A stretch of DNA of 64,000 nucleotides from Hornefia porci (GTDB lineage Bacteria > Bacillota > Clostridia > Peptostreptococcales > Anaerovoracaceae), in assembly GCF_001940235.1 (NCBI RefSeq), contig NZ_MJIE01000001.1:1364001-1428000 (forward strand). The letters are read 5' to 3'. The position numbers and the translations under genes are program-made. Below, piece after piece: positions 17,169-25,412 of this stretch (position 1 is its first letter; each line of letters starts with the position of its first letter). A model generated the notes under the pieces. That model was given only the letters and a program-made list of their open reading frames with translations, ran no database searches and was not told the origin of the DNA.

Positions 17169-18209
17169 TTACCAGATACCCATCACCCGCTGAAGCACCA
17201 GACTCACGACCGTGATTCCGATCCAGCAGCAGAGTCCCATGAGAATGGGTTTCCCGCCGTTCTTCACCAGTTCCACAATGTTCGTGTTCAGGCCGATCGC
17301 CGCCATCGCCATGATAATGAAAATCTTGCTGAGTTCCTTCAGCGGCGTGAATATGTCCGCAGGAACGCCGGCGCCGGTCGCCGCTGTCGTAATTACAGAC
17401 GCAAGAATAAAATAGAGAATGAACATCGGAAAAACACTGAGAACCGGAACCTTTTTACCTTCCGCGCGTTCTCTGACCTCCTCATCCCGCGTCCGCATGA
17501 ATGCGATCGCCATCGTAATCGGAATAATCGCCAGAGTCCGTGTCAGCTTGACCGTAACCGCCTTGTCCAGTGTCGCCGTGCCGAGATTCCACATACTGTC
17601 CCAGGTCGCCGCCGTCGCAGTCACCGACGACGTATCGTTCACCGCCGTTCCGGCGAAAACGCCAAACGCCTCTCCGCTGGCGGTATCAAAGCCAAGCAGA
17701 TGTCCGAGAGGCGGAAACAGAACCGCAGCCAGAACGTTGAAGAAGAAAATCACTGAAATTGCCCGGGCGATATCCTCGTCTTTCGCATCAATTACACTTG
17801 CCGTTGCCGCCACTGCAGAACCTCCGCAGATGGACGAGCCGACTCCGATCAGCATGGAAAGCTGTCCCGGCGTCCCTGTCGCTTTATGAAGGAGCCAGGC
17901 GATGACCAGCGATGTAGTGATCGTACAAAGGATAATCGGCAATGACTGTTTTCCCGTCTGCGCGATAACGCCGAGATTCAGACCGAATCCCAGTAATACC
18001 ACGGCCGTCTGCAGAATCTTCTTTGAGGTAAAAGCGATTCCCGCACGGTACACACCTTTGTCACGCAAAGCCAGACAGAACACCATCCCGATCAGGATCC
18101 CGAAAATCGGCCCTCCCACCACCGGGAACGCCCTTCCCAGCAGCCATGCCGGCGCGGCGATTCCGCCGCAGAGCAGAATTCCTCTTCCATTCGTTTTCAC
18201 AAATTCCAT
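17169..18209 (-). CDS. UPF0324/YeiH family putative inner-membrane carrier
   Basis: A 346-residue protein with about ten membrane segments, matching the YeiH/UPF0324 family: GGPIFGILIGMVFCLALRD, ILQTAVVLLGFGLNLG, IGVGSSICGGSAVAATASVI, GVFAGTAVNDTSSVTATAA and IIMAMAAIGLNTNI. Members are sometimes called putative sulfate exporters, without firm proof of substrate. It is divergent from a LysR gene (18388-19266), the standard arrangement of yeiH with its LysR regulator YeiE. Confidence 0.88.
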   Translation of the reverse strand: MEFVKTNGRGILLCGGIAAPAWLLGRAFPVVGGPIFGILIGMVFCLALRDKGVYRAGIAFTSKKILQTAVVLLGFGLNLGVIAQTGKQSLPIILCTITTSLVIAWLLHKATGTPGQLSMLIGVGSSICGGSAVAATASVIDAKDEDIARAISVIFFFNVLAAVLFPPLGHLLGFDTASGEAFGVFAGTAVNDTSSVTATAATWDSMWNLGTATLDKAVTVKLTRTLAIIPITMAIAFMRTRDEEVRERAEGKKVPVLSVFPMFILYFILASVITTAATGAGVPADIFTPLKELSKIFIIMAMAAIGLNTNIVELVKNGGKPILMGLCCWIGITVVSLVLQRVMGIW

Positions 18210-18387
18210 TCTGTTTTTTCCTCACTTTCTCCGTTTATCCGCCGTCAGCGGACTTCTCACATCATACCCTCTTTCAACTATAAAGTAAAATCATATTTTT
18301 TCATGTATTCATACGGAAATTTTATGATACAATGGTATATGTATTATCGTCATTTCAGGCACACGGCTTCAGAGGAGGAATTTCAGC

Positions 18388-19266
18388 ATGTTGGATTATC
18401 GGTTTCAGACCTTTCTCACGGTCTGCGAAACCCTGAACTACACCCGCGCGGCGGCGAAACTCGGTCTTACGCAGCCGGCGGTGTCACGGCACATCAGAAG
18501 CCTGGAAGAGGAATACGGCGTACCGCTCTTTGTGCACAAAAATAAGCGCATATCGCTCTCCCCCGCAGGAACTCTGCTGATGCGTCACGCCCGGACGATC
18601 CGCAGCGACGGGGAGCTTCTGCGTCAGCAGCTGAAGGACACGGATGCGCAGGTCCGAGAGCTTCGCATGGGCACCACCAAAACCATCGCCGACTTTGTCA
18701 TCGGCCGCCCGATGGTTCGTTTTCTGCGCAGGAACCCCGAGCTCAGCCTTCATCTGTCCGCTGCCAACACGACAGAGCTGCTGGAGCGGATCCGGCAGGG
18801 TACGCTGGACGTGGCGCTGGTCGAAGGGCATTTTGATTCCCGGGAATTCGATTCCTGCCGGTACAGCACAGAAGACTTTATCGCGGTAACATCGGCAAAG
18901 CATGCTTTTGCACACGAACCGCTGAAGCTCCGTGAGGTTCTGAATGAGCCTCTGCTGATCCGGGAACCGGGCTCGGGCACTAGGGATATCCTTGAGAAAA
19001 ACCTCGCCGCGGCGGAGCTGAACATCGGCGATTTCAGCCGGTGCGTCGAAATCGGAAGTATGCATATCATCCTCCAACTGCTGGAGGCGGATATGGGAAT
19101 CTCCTTCATGTACCGCGCGGCGGCGGCAGAAGCATTGTCACGGGGAAGCCTGCGGGAGCTCCGGCTGCGTGATTTCCGGGTGCGTCACGATTTCAGTTTC
19201 GTATGGAACAAAGGGAGCCTTTTCGCGGATACGTTCCGCGAAATCTGCCTGGAACTTCGGGGATAA
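18388..19266 (+). CDS. LysR family transcriptional regulator (divergent from the YeiH-type carrier)
   Basis: The 292-residue protein starts MLDYRFQTFLTVCETLNYTR with a clear helix-turn-helix (AAAKLGLTQPAVSRHIRSLE, residues about 18-37). The LysR ligand-binding domain (LRMGTTKTIADFVIG onward, with DVALVEGHF) follows. GGAGG lies upstream of the ATG and a TACAAT -10 element in the 178-bp divergent region. By analogy with yeiE/yeiH it probably controls the neighbouring carrier; that is inference from position. Confidence 0.88.
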   Translation: MLDYRFQTFLTVCETLNYTRAAAKLGLTQPAVSRHIRSLEEEYGVPLFVHKNKRISLSPAGTLLMRHARTIRSDGELLRQQLKDTDAQVRELRMGTTKTIADFVIGRPMVRFLRRNPELSLHLSAANTTELLERIRQGTLDVALVEGHFDSREFDSCRYSTEDFIAVTSAKHAFAHEPLKLREVLNEPLLIREPGSGTRDILEKNLAAAELNIGDFSRCVEIGSMHIILQLLEADMGISFMYRAAAAEALSRGSLRELRLRDFRVRHDFSFVWNKGSLFADTFREICLELRG

Positions 19267-19289
19267 GCCGCCCGCACCGCATCAGACAG

Positions 19290-19334
19290 AAAGCCGCCGC
19301 ACCTGCGCCTCTCAGCGCCCGGTACGGCGGCTTT
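19290..19334. terminator. Terminator between convergent genes
   Basis: Ten-base perfect arms AAAGCCGCCG/CGGCGGCTTT between the LysR gene and the converging small membrane protein gene. It probably serves both strands. Confidence 0.65.
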
Positions 19335-19374
19335 CCCGTCTTCCGACATATCATTTCTATCTGCTTTCGCAGAC

Positions 19375-19590
19375 TTAATCCTCCAGATCCTCTCCGGCCC
19401 AGTCGTCGCTGGACCATTCCTCGTCCGGCCAGTCCTCGTTGACGAAAATACGCTTCATGACCTGATCCATTCCGATAACCAGAGTCACTCCGGTGACTAC
19501 GCCGACTCCAATGACCGCCAGCATCACCTTCGCGGCCTTAGACGTGGTCTTTCTGCCCTGATCCGCTTTGTTCGCGCTCATCTTGTTCAT
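19375..19590 (-). CDS. Small membrane protein with acidic tail, unrecognised
   Basis: A 71-residue protein: a basic N terminus (SANKADQGRKTTSKAAK), one membrane segment (VMLAVIGVGVVTGVTLVIGM), then a tail very rich in Asp, Glu and Trp (EDWPDEEWSSDDWAGEDLED). AAGGAGG stands eight bases before the ATG, so it is very likely translated. It follows the cytidylate-kinase-like gene by 17 bp and is probably co-transcribed. I do not recognise the family. Confidence 0.7.
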   Translation of the reverse strand: MNKMSANKADQGRKTTSKAAKVMLAVIGVGVVTGVTLVIGMDQVMKRIFVNEDWPDEEWSSDDWAGEDLED

Positions 19591-19607
19591 GTTCTACCTC
19601 CTTCAGA

Positions 19608-20222
19608 TCATCTGTACATTCTTGTCCTGACAAAGTCAACTACCAGATCCGCAGCCGCCTCTTCGGATATGTAGCTGCTGTTAATGCTGAGATTGTAGTT
19701 TTCATACGCTCCCCATTTCTGGCAGGTGTGGTAATTATAGTAATTCGCCCGGGCCTTGTCGTAGGTCGCGATCTTCTTTCTGACCTCCTCCGGGTCGTCC
19801 CCGTATACCTCCACACAGCGTTTGACCCGATCCGGAAGCTCCGCGTAGATGAAGACGTTGGTCACATTCGGAATGTTCTTCAGAATGTAATCCGCACAGC
19901 GTCCGACAATGACGCCCTCGCCGAGCTCGCCGATCTGCTCGATGATATCGAACTGTGTCAGAAAGAGCTTCTCGTTCATGGAAATCGGTTCGCGGTAGAT
20001 ATTATCGCCGAACACCATCGCGGAGGACAGCGTATAGGTAAACGCACTCTTCGCTCTCAGCTCCGCCGATTCAATCACCTCGCGGGAAAGACCGCTTTTC
20101 TTGACGGCGATGTCAATGATTTCCTTGTCATAGCACGGGACACCCAGCTTCTCCGCAATCATGGCACTGATCTGTCTGCCGCCGCTTCCGTATTCTCTGC
20201 TTACTGTGACTAGCTTCTTCAT
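19608..20222 (-). CDS. Cytidylate kinase-like family protein
   Basis: The 204-residue protein begins LVTVSREYGSGGRQISAMIA, the P-loop-like start of the cytidylate kinase-like family common in Clostridia, followed by EKLGVPCYDKEII. GVIVGRCADYILKN and FIYAELPDRVKRCVE (lid/NMP region) also fit. True Cmk uses GPAGSGKST, so a canonical CMP kinase function is not assured. The ATG at 20222 is preferred over one 30 bases upstream because GGGGTGAGG lies just before it. Confidence 0.82.
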   Translation of the reverse strand: MKKLVTVSREYGSGGRQISAMIAEKLGVPCYDKEIIDIAVKKSGLSREVIESAELRAKSAFTYTLSSAMVFGDNIYREPISMNEKLFLTQFDIIEQIGELGEGVIVGRCADYILKNIPNVTNVFIYAELPDRVKRCVEVYGDDPEEVRKKIATYDKARANYYNYHTCQKWGAYENYNLSINSSYISEEAAADLVVDFVRTRMYR

Positions 20223-20421
20223 TTGCCTCACCCCTTCTTTGTATATCATCATTATATACTAAATGCAGCGGAAAAGAAACAGCATTTTTCAGACAATATT
20301 TTCGCAGGGCGCGGGCGCGGCCTGCTTTAGATCTGCTGTCGTCGGGCAGATTGCGCAGGCGCGAGGCCGACCAGCCTCGCATTCACAGACATCAGGCGAT
20401 GCCGTCGTCGCGCCGGCTGCC

Positions 20422-22293
20422 TCAGGACACCTTCTCGAACTGAGAATTGTAGAGATCCGCGTAGAATCCGTTTTGCGCCAGAAGCTCCTCATGAGTCCCC
20501 TGCTCAATAATGTCGCCGTGGTTCATGACCAGAATCAGATCAGCGTTCCGTATCGTGGAAAGGCGATGAGCGATGACAAAGCTGGTCCGCCCCTCCATCA
20601 GAGTGTCCATGGCGGCCTGGATCTGCTCCTCTGTACGGGTATCCACCGATGAGGTGGCCTCGTCCAGAATCAGCACACGGTTATCCGCCAGAATCGCCCG
20701 GGCGATGGTGAGCAGCTGCTTCTGCCCCTGAGAGACATTGGTGGCGTCCTCGTTCAGCTCCATATCGTAGCCTCCCGGCAGAGTCCGGATGAAGTGATCG
20801 GCGTGAGCCGCCTTCGCCGCAGCGATGACTTCCTCATCCGTCGCGTCCAGACGTCCGTAGCGGATGTTTTCCATAATCGTTCCGGAAAACAGCCATGTGT
20901 CCTGCAGCACCATACCGAAGTTCTCCCGCAGCTCGTGACGGTCGAACCGGCGGATATCCACGCCGTCCAGCGTGATACTTCCGGCGTTCACATCGTAGAA
21001 GCGCATCAGCAGCTTGACCATCGTGGTCTTGCCGGCTCCGGTCGGGCCGACGATGGCGATTTTATGCCCGGGCTCAGCCTCCGCACTGAAGTCGTTGATG
21101 ACAATCTGATCCTCGCTGTATCCGAACCGGACATGGTCAAACCGGACGCGCCCCTCAACCTTCTCCAGATGAACCGGATCCGAAGGCGTTAGTTCCTCCT
21201 CTTCCTCCGCGAGGAATTCAAAGACACGTTCCGAGGCCGCCGTCATGGACTGCACCTGGTTCATGACCTGCGCGATCTGGGCGATGGGCTGCGTCAGATT
21301 CTTGACGTACTGGATGAACGCCTGAATGTCTCCGATTCCGATGGTTCCGCGTATCGCCAGGAAGCCTCCGGAAATAGCGACGCCTGCGTATCCCAGATTT
21401 CCGACAAACATCATCAGCGGCTGCATGATTCCCGAAAGACACTGCGACTTCCAGGCGGAATCATAGAGCACGTCGTTGGTCTGCCCGAAGGTTTCTATCA
21501 CATCGTCCTCCTTGCAGAACGCCTTGATAACCTGCTGTCCGGCGAAATTTTCTTCTACCTGCCCGTTGATATGACCCAGATAATTCTGCTGCGTCTTGAA
21601 ATATTTCTGCGAGAACCGGATCAGGAGGGTCATCAGCACCGCGGAAACCGGAATGACGACCAGCGCGATCAGCGTCATCAGCGGTGAAATAGTCAGCATC
21701 ATCACGATCACGCCGATGATAGTTGCCACAGAGGTGATAATCTGCGTAATACTCTGATTCAGTCCGGTTCCCAGCGTATCGACGTCATTGGTGATGCGGG
21801 AGAGAACCTCTCCGTATGTCCTGCTCTCAAAGTATTTCATGGGCATCCGGTCAATTTTCTCCGCAATCTCCCGACGCATGCGGTAGCAGATTTTCTGGGT
21901 GATTCCCGTCATGATCCAGCCCTGCAGAAACGCGAACACCGCGCTTGCGATATACAGACTCAGCGTTATCAGGAGGATACGGGCGATTGTTCCGAAATCA
22001 ATTCCTCCGGTTCCGCTGATCTTCCGCATGAGTCCTTCGGCAATCTCTGTGGTGGCGTTTCCCATGATTTTCGGTCCCATCACGTTGAATACCGTGGACG
22101 CGGCCGCGAATATCATCACGAAAAACACGCCGATTCTGTATCTTCCCATATACCGGAGCAGGTCCCCGAAGGATCTCCGGAAATGCTTCGGTTTTTCACC
22201 GGGGATCATCCCCGCAGGTCCGCTGTGTCCGCCGGGGCCCCCCGGTCCGGGATGCCTGCGGGGCGCCGTTTTCATCGAACTGTCTTCCTTCAT
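20422..22293 (-). CDS. Multidrug-type ABC exporter half-transporter, consensus ATPase
   Basis: A 623-residue fused membrane/ATPase subunit. It opens with a cytosolic Pro/Gly-rich stretch (HPGPGGPGGHSGPAG), then six membrane segments and a nucleotide-binding domain: Walker A GPTGAGKTT, signature VSQGQKQLLTIARAIL and Walker B LILDEATSSVD with the catalytic glutamate. Its start abuts the stop of the upstream subunit (22294), with GGAGGGG inside that gene. Together they form a heterodimeric exporter of the BmrCD/LmrCD kind, in which this subunit carries the intact Walker B. Confidence 0.92.
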   Translation of the reverse strand: MKEDSSMKTAPRRHPGPGGPGGHSGPAGMIPGEKPKHFRRSFGDLLRYMGRYRIGVFFVMIFAAASTVFNVMGPKIMGNATTEIAEGLMRKISGTGGIDFGTIARILLITLSLYIASAVFAFLQGWIMTGITQKICYRMRREIAEKIDRMPMKYFESRTYGEVLSRITNDVDTLGTGLNQSITQIITSVATIIGVIVMMLTISPLMTLIALVVIPVSAVLMTLLIRFSQKYFKTQQNYLGHINGQVEENFAGQQVIKAFCKEDDVIETFGQTNDVLYDSAWKSQCLSGIMQPLMMFVGNLGYAGVAISGGFLAIRGTIGIGDIQAFIQYVKNLTQPIAQIAQVMNQVQSMTAASERVFEFLAEEEEELTPSDPVHLEKVEGRVRFDHVRFGYSEDQIVINDFSAEAEPGHKIAIVGPTGAGKTTMVKLLMRFYDVNAGSITLDGVDIRRFDRHELRENFGMVLQDTWLFSGTIMENIRYGRLDATDEEVIAAAKAAHADHFIRTLPGGYDMELNEDATNVSQGQKQLLTIARAILADNRVLILDEATSSVDTRTEEQIQAAMDTLMEGRTSFVIAHRLSTIRNADLILVMNHGDIIEQGTHEELLAQNGFYADLYNSQFEKVS

Positions 22294-24603
22294 TTATATC
22301 CCCTCCAATTCCGTACTGGAAAGCTGCGATTCCGCGATCTGGCGATATACCTCGCAGTTCTCCATCAGTTCCTGATGGGTTCCCTTCCCCACCATACGTC
22401 CTTCATCCAGCACCAGAATCTGGTCAGCGTTCAGGATCGTGCTTATCCGCTGTGCGACAACAATCGTGGTCGCGTCTTTTACCTTCTCAGACAGCTTTTT
22501 CCGCAGCTTCGCGTCTGTCTTCATGTCAAGCGCCGAAAAGCTGTCGTCGAAAATCAGGATCTTCGGCCGCCGGGCGATGGCTCTGGCAATGGCGAGCCGC
22601 TGCTTCTGACCTCCGGACACGTTGCTTCCGCCCTGTGATACGTCACTTTCAAAGCCCATGTTTTTTTCCTCGATGAAGTCCGTCGCCTGGGCGATCTCCG
22701 CAGCCTCCCGCATTTCCTCGTCGGACGCGTCTTTGTTCCCGAAGCGTATGTTGGAGGCGATGGTTCCGGAGAACAGCACTCCCTTCTGCGGAACAAAGCC
22801 TATTTCGCCGCGCAGGGCGCGCAGGCTCAGATCCCGGATTTCCACGCCGTCCACCTTCAGCCTTCCGCCGGTAATGTCGTAGAAACGGGGAATCAGATTC
22901 ACCAGAGTACTTTTTCCGGAGCCTGTGCTCCCGATAATAGCTGTGGTCTTCCCCGGCTCCGCGGTAAAGGTGATATCTGTCAGCACATTATGCTCCGCGT
23001 CCGGATAACGGAAGTCCACATGCTCGAATTCCACAACGCCCTTCGGCGCGCTGATTTCCCGGGGATGCTCCGGATCCTGAATCGAGGAGCCGGTCCGGAT
23101 GACCTCATCGATCCGCTCCGCCGCAACGCCTGCTCGGGGAAGTATGATGGACATGACCGTGATGATTAAGAAGGACATGACGATCATCATCGAATATGTA
23201 ATGAACGCGGTCATCGCGCCTACCTGAAGAGTTCCGTCGTCAATGCGGTGCGCCGATACCCAGGTAATCAGAACGATCAGCGCGAACATGAACATCTGCA
23301 TGGACGGCTGCATCAGCGTCATGACACGGTTGGTAAACAGCTGTGTCTTTTTCAGCCTCTCATTGGCGACATCAAACCGCTTCTCTTCCTCCTTCTCTCT
23401 CCCGAAGGCGCGGATTACCGAAAGTCCGGTGAGAATCTCCCTTGAGACCCGGTTCAGACCGTCCACAAGCTTCTGCATAATACGGAACTTCGGAAGCGTG
23501 ACTGCGAAGAGAACGCCCACAAACGCAATGATCATCAGAATCGCCAGAGCGATGATGTATCCCATATGAGCGCCGGTCTGTGCCACCTTGATAATGCCCC
23601 AGATTCCCATAATCGGCGCATACATGACCATGCGCAGCATCATCGTCGTCACCATCTGGATCTGCTGCACGTCGTTGGTACAGCGTGTAATCAGCGACGC
23701 GGAGGAGAATCTGCCGATCTCCGCATTGGAAAAGCTCATCACGTTCCGGAACAGTTTCCCCCTCAGGTCGCGCCCCACAGAAGCGCCGATCCGAGCCGCG
23801 AAGAAGGACGCCACTGCCGCGGCGATAAACATCATCAGCGCCATCAGGAACATCCTGCCGCCCTCTCTCCATAAATACTGCTTCTGAATCCGGTCCACAT
23901 TCATCCCCGCCGCCTTGTCACATCCGGCCGCATAGGCAATTCCCATGGATTTCAGCGTCTGCGTCCCCACAGAGTCGATGGTCTCCTCCATCTGTTTCTT
24001 CGCCTTTGTCACCGCCGAGTCCGACATGGCTCCGGAATCGATCATGCTCTGCATCATCGAACGCATGTCTACATATGTCTTCACCTTTCCGTTCTCATCC
24101 TCCGCCCGGAAGGTGTCGATGTCATAATGAAGCAGCTCTCCGATTTCCTTTACCGACATATCGTCAATACGCGATGCGACAGTCCTGCTCTGAGGGTTCT
24201 TCTGCTGCAGCAGAGAAGAACGGATGATTTTTCTGAACCGGGACACACTGGTATGCCCCATCTCGTAGGTGAGCACGATCGGAGTCAGAAGCTCCTGATC
24301 CAGCTCGTCCAGCCTGTCTCCATCCGTGACGTTCAGAACATACCGGCTCCCCTGTCTGGTGTAGATGCTCTTCCACGTCTTTTTCTCCGTCTTTGTCATG
24401 AAGATTGACGCAGATTTATACTCCTCCGCCGTCATCTTCTCCGGCACGATATGCTCAATGCCCTTGTTCTGAATCCCCACATCGATGATGTCCTGTGTGT
24501 ACTCCGGCAGCGCCAGGTCACAGTAAGCCTGGATGCAGAGCATCAGCGCCAGGATTATCACCGTGACCCGATAGGGCTTCAGGTTCCCGATTATTTTCCT
24601 CAT
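22294..24603 (-). CDS. Multidrug-type ABC exporter half-transporter with large extracytoplasmic insert and degenerate ATPase
   Basis: A 769-residue partner subunit. Between the first membrane segment (about residues 11-30) and the second (about 255-272) lies a soluble insert of some 220 residues, presumably outside the cell. The ATPase domain has Walker A GSTGSGKST and signature VSGGQKQRLAIARAIA, but Walker B reads LIFDDSFSALD, with Asp in place of the catalytic Glu. One of the two ATP sites is therefore expected to be weak or non-hydrolytic. The start overlaps the marR stop (ATGA), forming a marR-ABC-ABC operon. Confidence 0.92.
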   Translation of the reverse strand: MRKIIGNLKPYRVTVIILALMLCIQAYCDLALPEYTQDIIDVGIQNKGIEHIVPEKMTAEEYKSASIFMTKTEKKTWKSIYTRQGSRYVLNVTDGDRLDELDQELLTPIVLTYEMGHTSVSRFRKIIRSSLLQQKNPQSRTVASRIDDMSVKEIGELLHYDIDTFRAEDENGKVKTYVDMRSMMQSMIDSGAMSDSAVTKAKKQMEETIDSVGTQTLKSMGIAYAAGCDKAAGMNVDRIQKQYLWREGGRMFLMALMMFIAAAVASFFAARIGASVGRDLRGKLFRNVMSFSNAEIGRFSSASLITRCTNDVQQIQMVTTMMLRMVMYAPIMGIWGIIKVAQTGAHMGYIIALAILMIIAFVGVLFAVTLPKFRIMQKLVDGLNRVSREILTGLSVIRAFGREKEEEKRFDVANERLKKTQLFTNRVMTLMQPSMQMFMFALIVLITWVSAHRIDDGTLQVGAMTAFITYSMMIVMSFLIITVMSIILPRAGVAAERIDEVIRTGSSIQDPEHPREISAPKGVVEFEHVDFRYPDAEHNVLTDITFTAEPGKTTAIIGSTGSGKSTLVNLIPRFYDITGGRLKVDGVEIRDLSLRALRGEIGFVPQKGVLFSGTIASNIRFGNKDASDEEMREAAEIAQATDFIEEKNMGFESDVSQGGSNVSGGQKQRLAIARAIARRPKILIFDDSFSALDMKTDAKLRKKLSEKVKDATTIVVAQRISTILNADQILVLDEGRMVGKGTHQELMENCEVYRQIAESQLSSTELEGI

Positions 24604-25106
24604 ATATTTTCGTCTCCCTTCCCTTTATCACAGCGCTCTGCCTTCTCCGCCTCTGCGGCGTCCACCAGCCGCGTCAGGGAATCCAGCAGCATTCTGACGT
24701 TTTCCCGTCCCATCCGGAGGAAAATCCCCCGAAAGAACTGATCCATCTGCGCCCTGCACTGTCCGCATTTTTTCCATCCTTTTTCAGTGAGGCGCACCAG
24801 CGTGTTCCTCCGGTCACCGGGATCCGCAGACCTCTGGGTATATCCCTTCAGCTCGAGATTCCGCAGACTCCGTGAAACGGCCGGCGGCGGCACCGGCAGC
24901 GCCTGTACGATATCCGATACCCTGACGTAATCTCCGTCCCTCATCTCATGCCCGATGGCGATCATGGTATTCAGGTCCCCTTGATTCAGCTCGCAGTCCT
25001 TTATCTGCGGATGAAGCCGCTTGATGCGTCCGATCAGATGAATCAGCTCCCGCTGCTCTTCACGAATCCGTTCATTTTCCTCATTTCCTGCATTCTTCCT
25101 GTCCAT
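24600..25106 (-). CDS. MarR family transcriptional regulator of the ABC exporter operon
   Basis: The 168-residue protein has a winged helix-turn-helix of MarR type: LNQGDLNTMIAIGHEMRDGD, VSDIVQALPVPPPAVSRSLR, LELKGYTQRSADPGDRRNTL and VRLTEKGWKKC (wing and DxRxx motif). It is the first gene of the operon with the two exporter subunits and overlaps the first by four bases. A perfect operator-like palindrome at 25163-25185 lies 57 bases upstream, fitting autorepression relieved by a toxic ligand. Confidence 0.9.
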   Translation of the reverse strand: MDRKNAGNEENERIREEQRELIHLIGRIKRLHPQIKDCELNQGDLNTMIAIGHEMRDGDYVRVSDIVQALPVPPPAVSRSLRNLELKGYTQRSADPGDRRNTLVRLTEKGWKKCGQCRAQMDQFFRGIFLRMGRENVRMLLDSLTRLVDAAEAEKAERCDKGKGDENI

Positions 25107-25162
25107 ACGTCCTCCCTCCGCGCCGTTCTGTCTGTCCGCGCACGCATATTGTTATCTTTGTT

Positions 25163-25185
25163 AATAATTAACAATGTTAATTATT
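25163..25185. promoter_or_regulatory. Operator-like palindrome upstream of marR
   Basis: Ten-base perfect arms AATAATTAAC/GTTAATTATT around AAT, within an AT-rich block between marR and hcp. Size and position suit a MarR dimer site overlapping the marR promoter. Confidence 0.65.
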
Positions 25186-25260
25186 GTAGCACCGCGCCCT
25201 CACCGTGTCAAGAAAAAACTCCGCAACGGTCATGTAAACTTTTGTAAAAATTCCAGCCGC

Positions 25261-25274
25261 GTAACATTTGTTAC
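25261..25274. promoter_or_regulatory. FNR/CRP-type palindrome upstream of hcp
   Basis: GTAACATTTGTTAC: perfect six-base half-sites around TT. A TATCAT box at 25298-25303 predicts transcription near 25310, placing the centre of the palindrome about 42 bases upstream. This is the class II activator position of CRP/FNR proteins, the family of the hcp regulator HcpR. Confidence 0.55.
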
Positions 25275-25297
25275 CGTCGTCCCCCCCACTGACGTGA

Positions 25298-25303
25298 TAT
25301 CAT
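25298..25303 (+). promoter_or_regulatory. Probable -10 box of hcp
   Basis: TATCAT with no recognisable -35 hexamer at 17 bases; the palindrome at 25261-25274 occupies that region, as expected for an activator-dependent promoter. Confidence 0.4.
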
Positions 25304-25412
25304 GCAGATAACATACGAAACCGATACGCAGTGACGGCGCCCCGGGATCCGGCTTTTCCGAGCCGCTCAGAGCGCACGCTCAGCGAACGCCATGAAAACG
25401 GAGGTAATCAAT

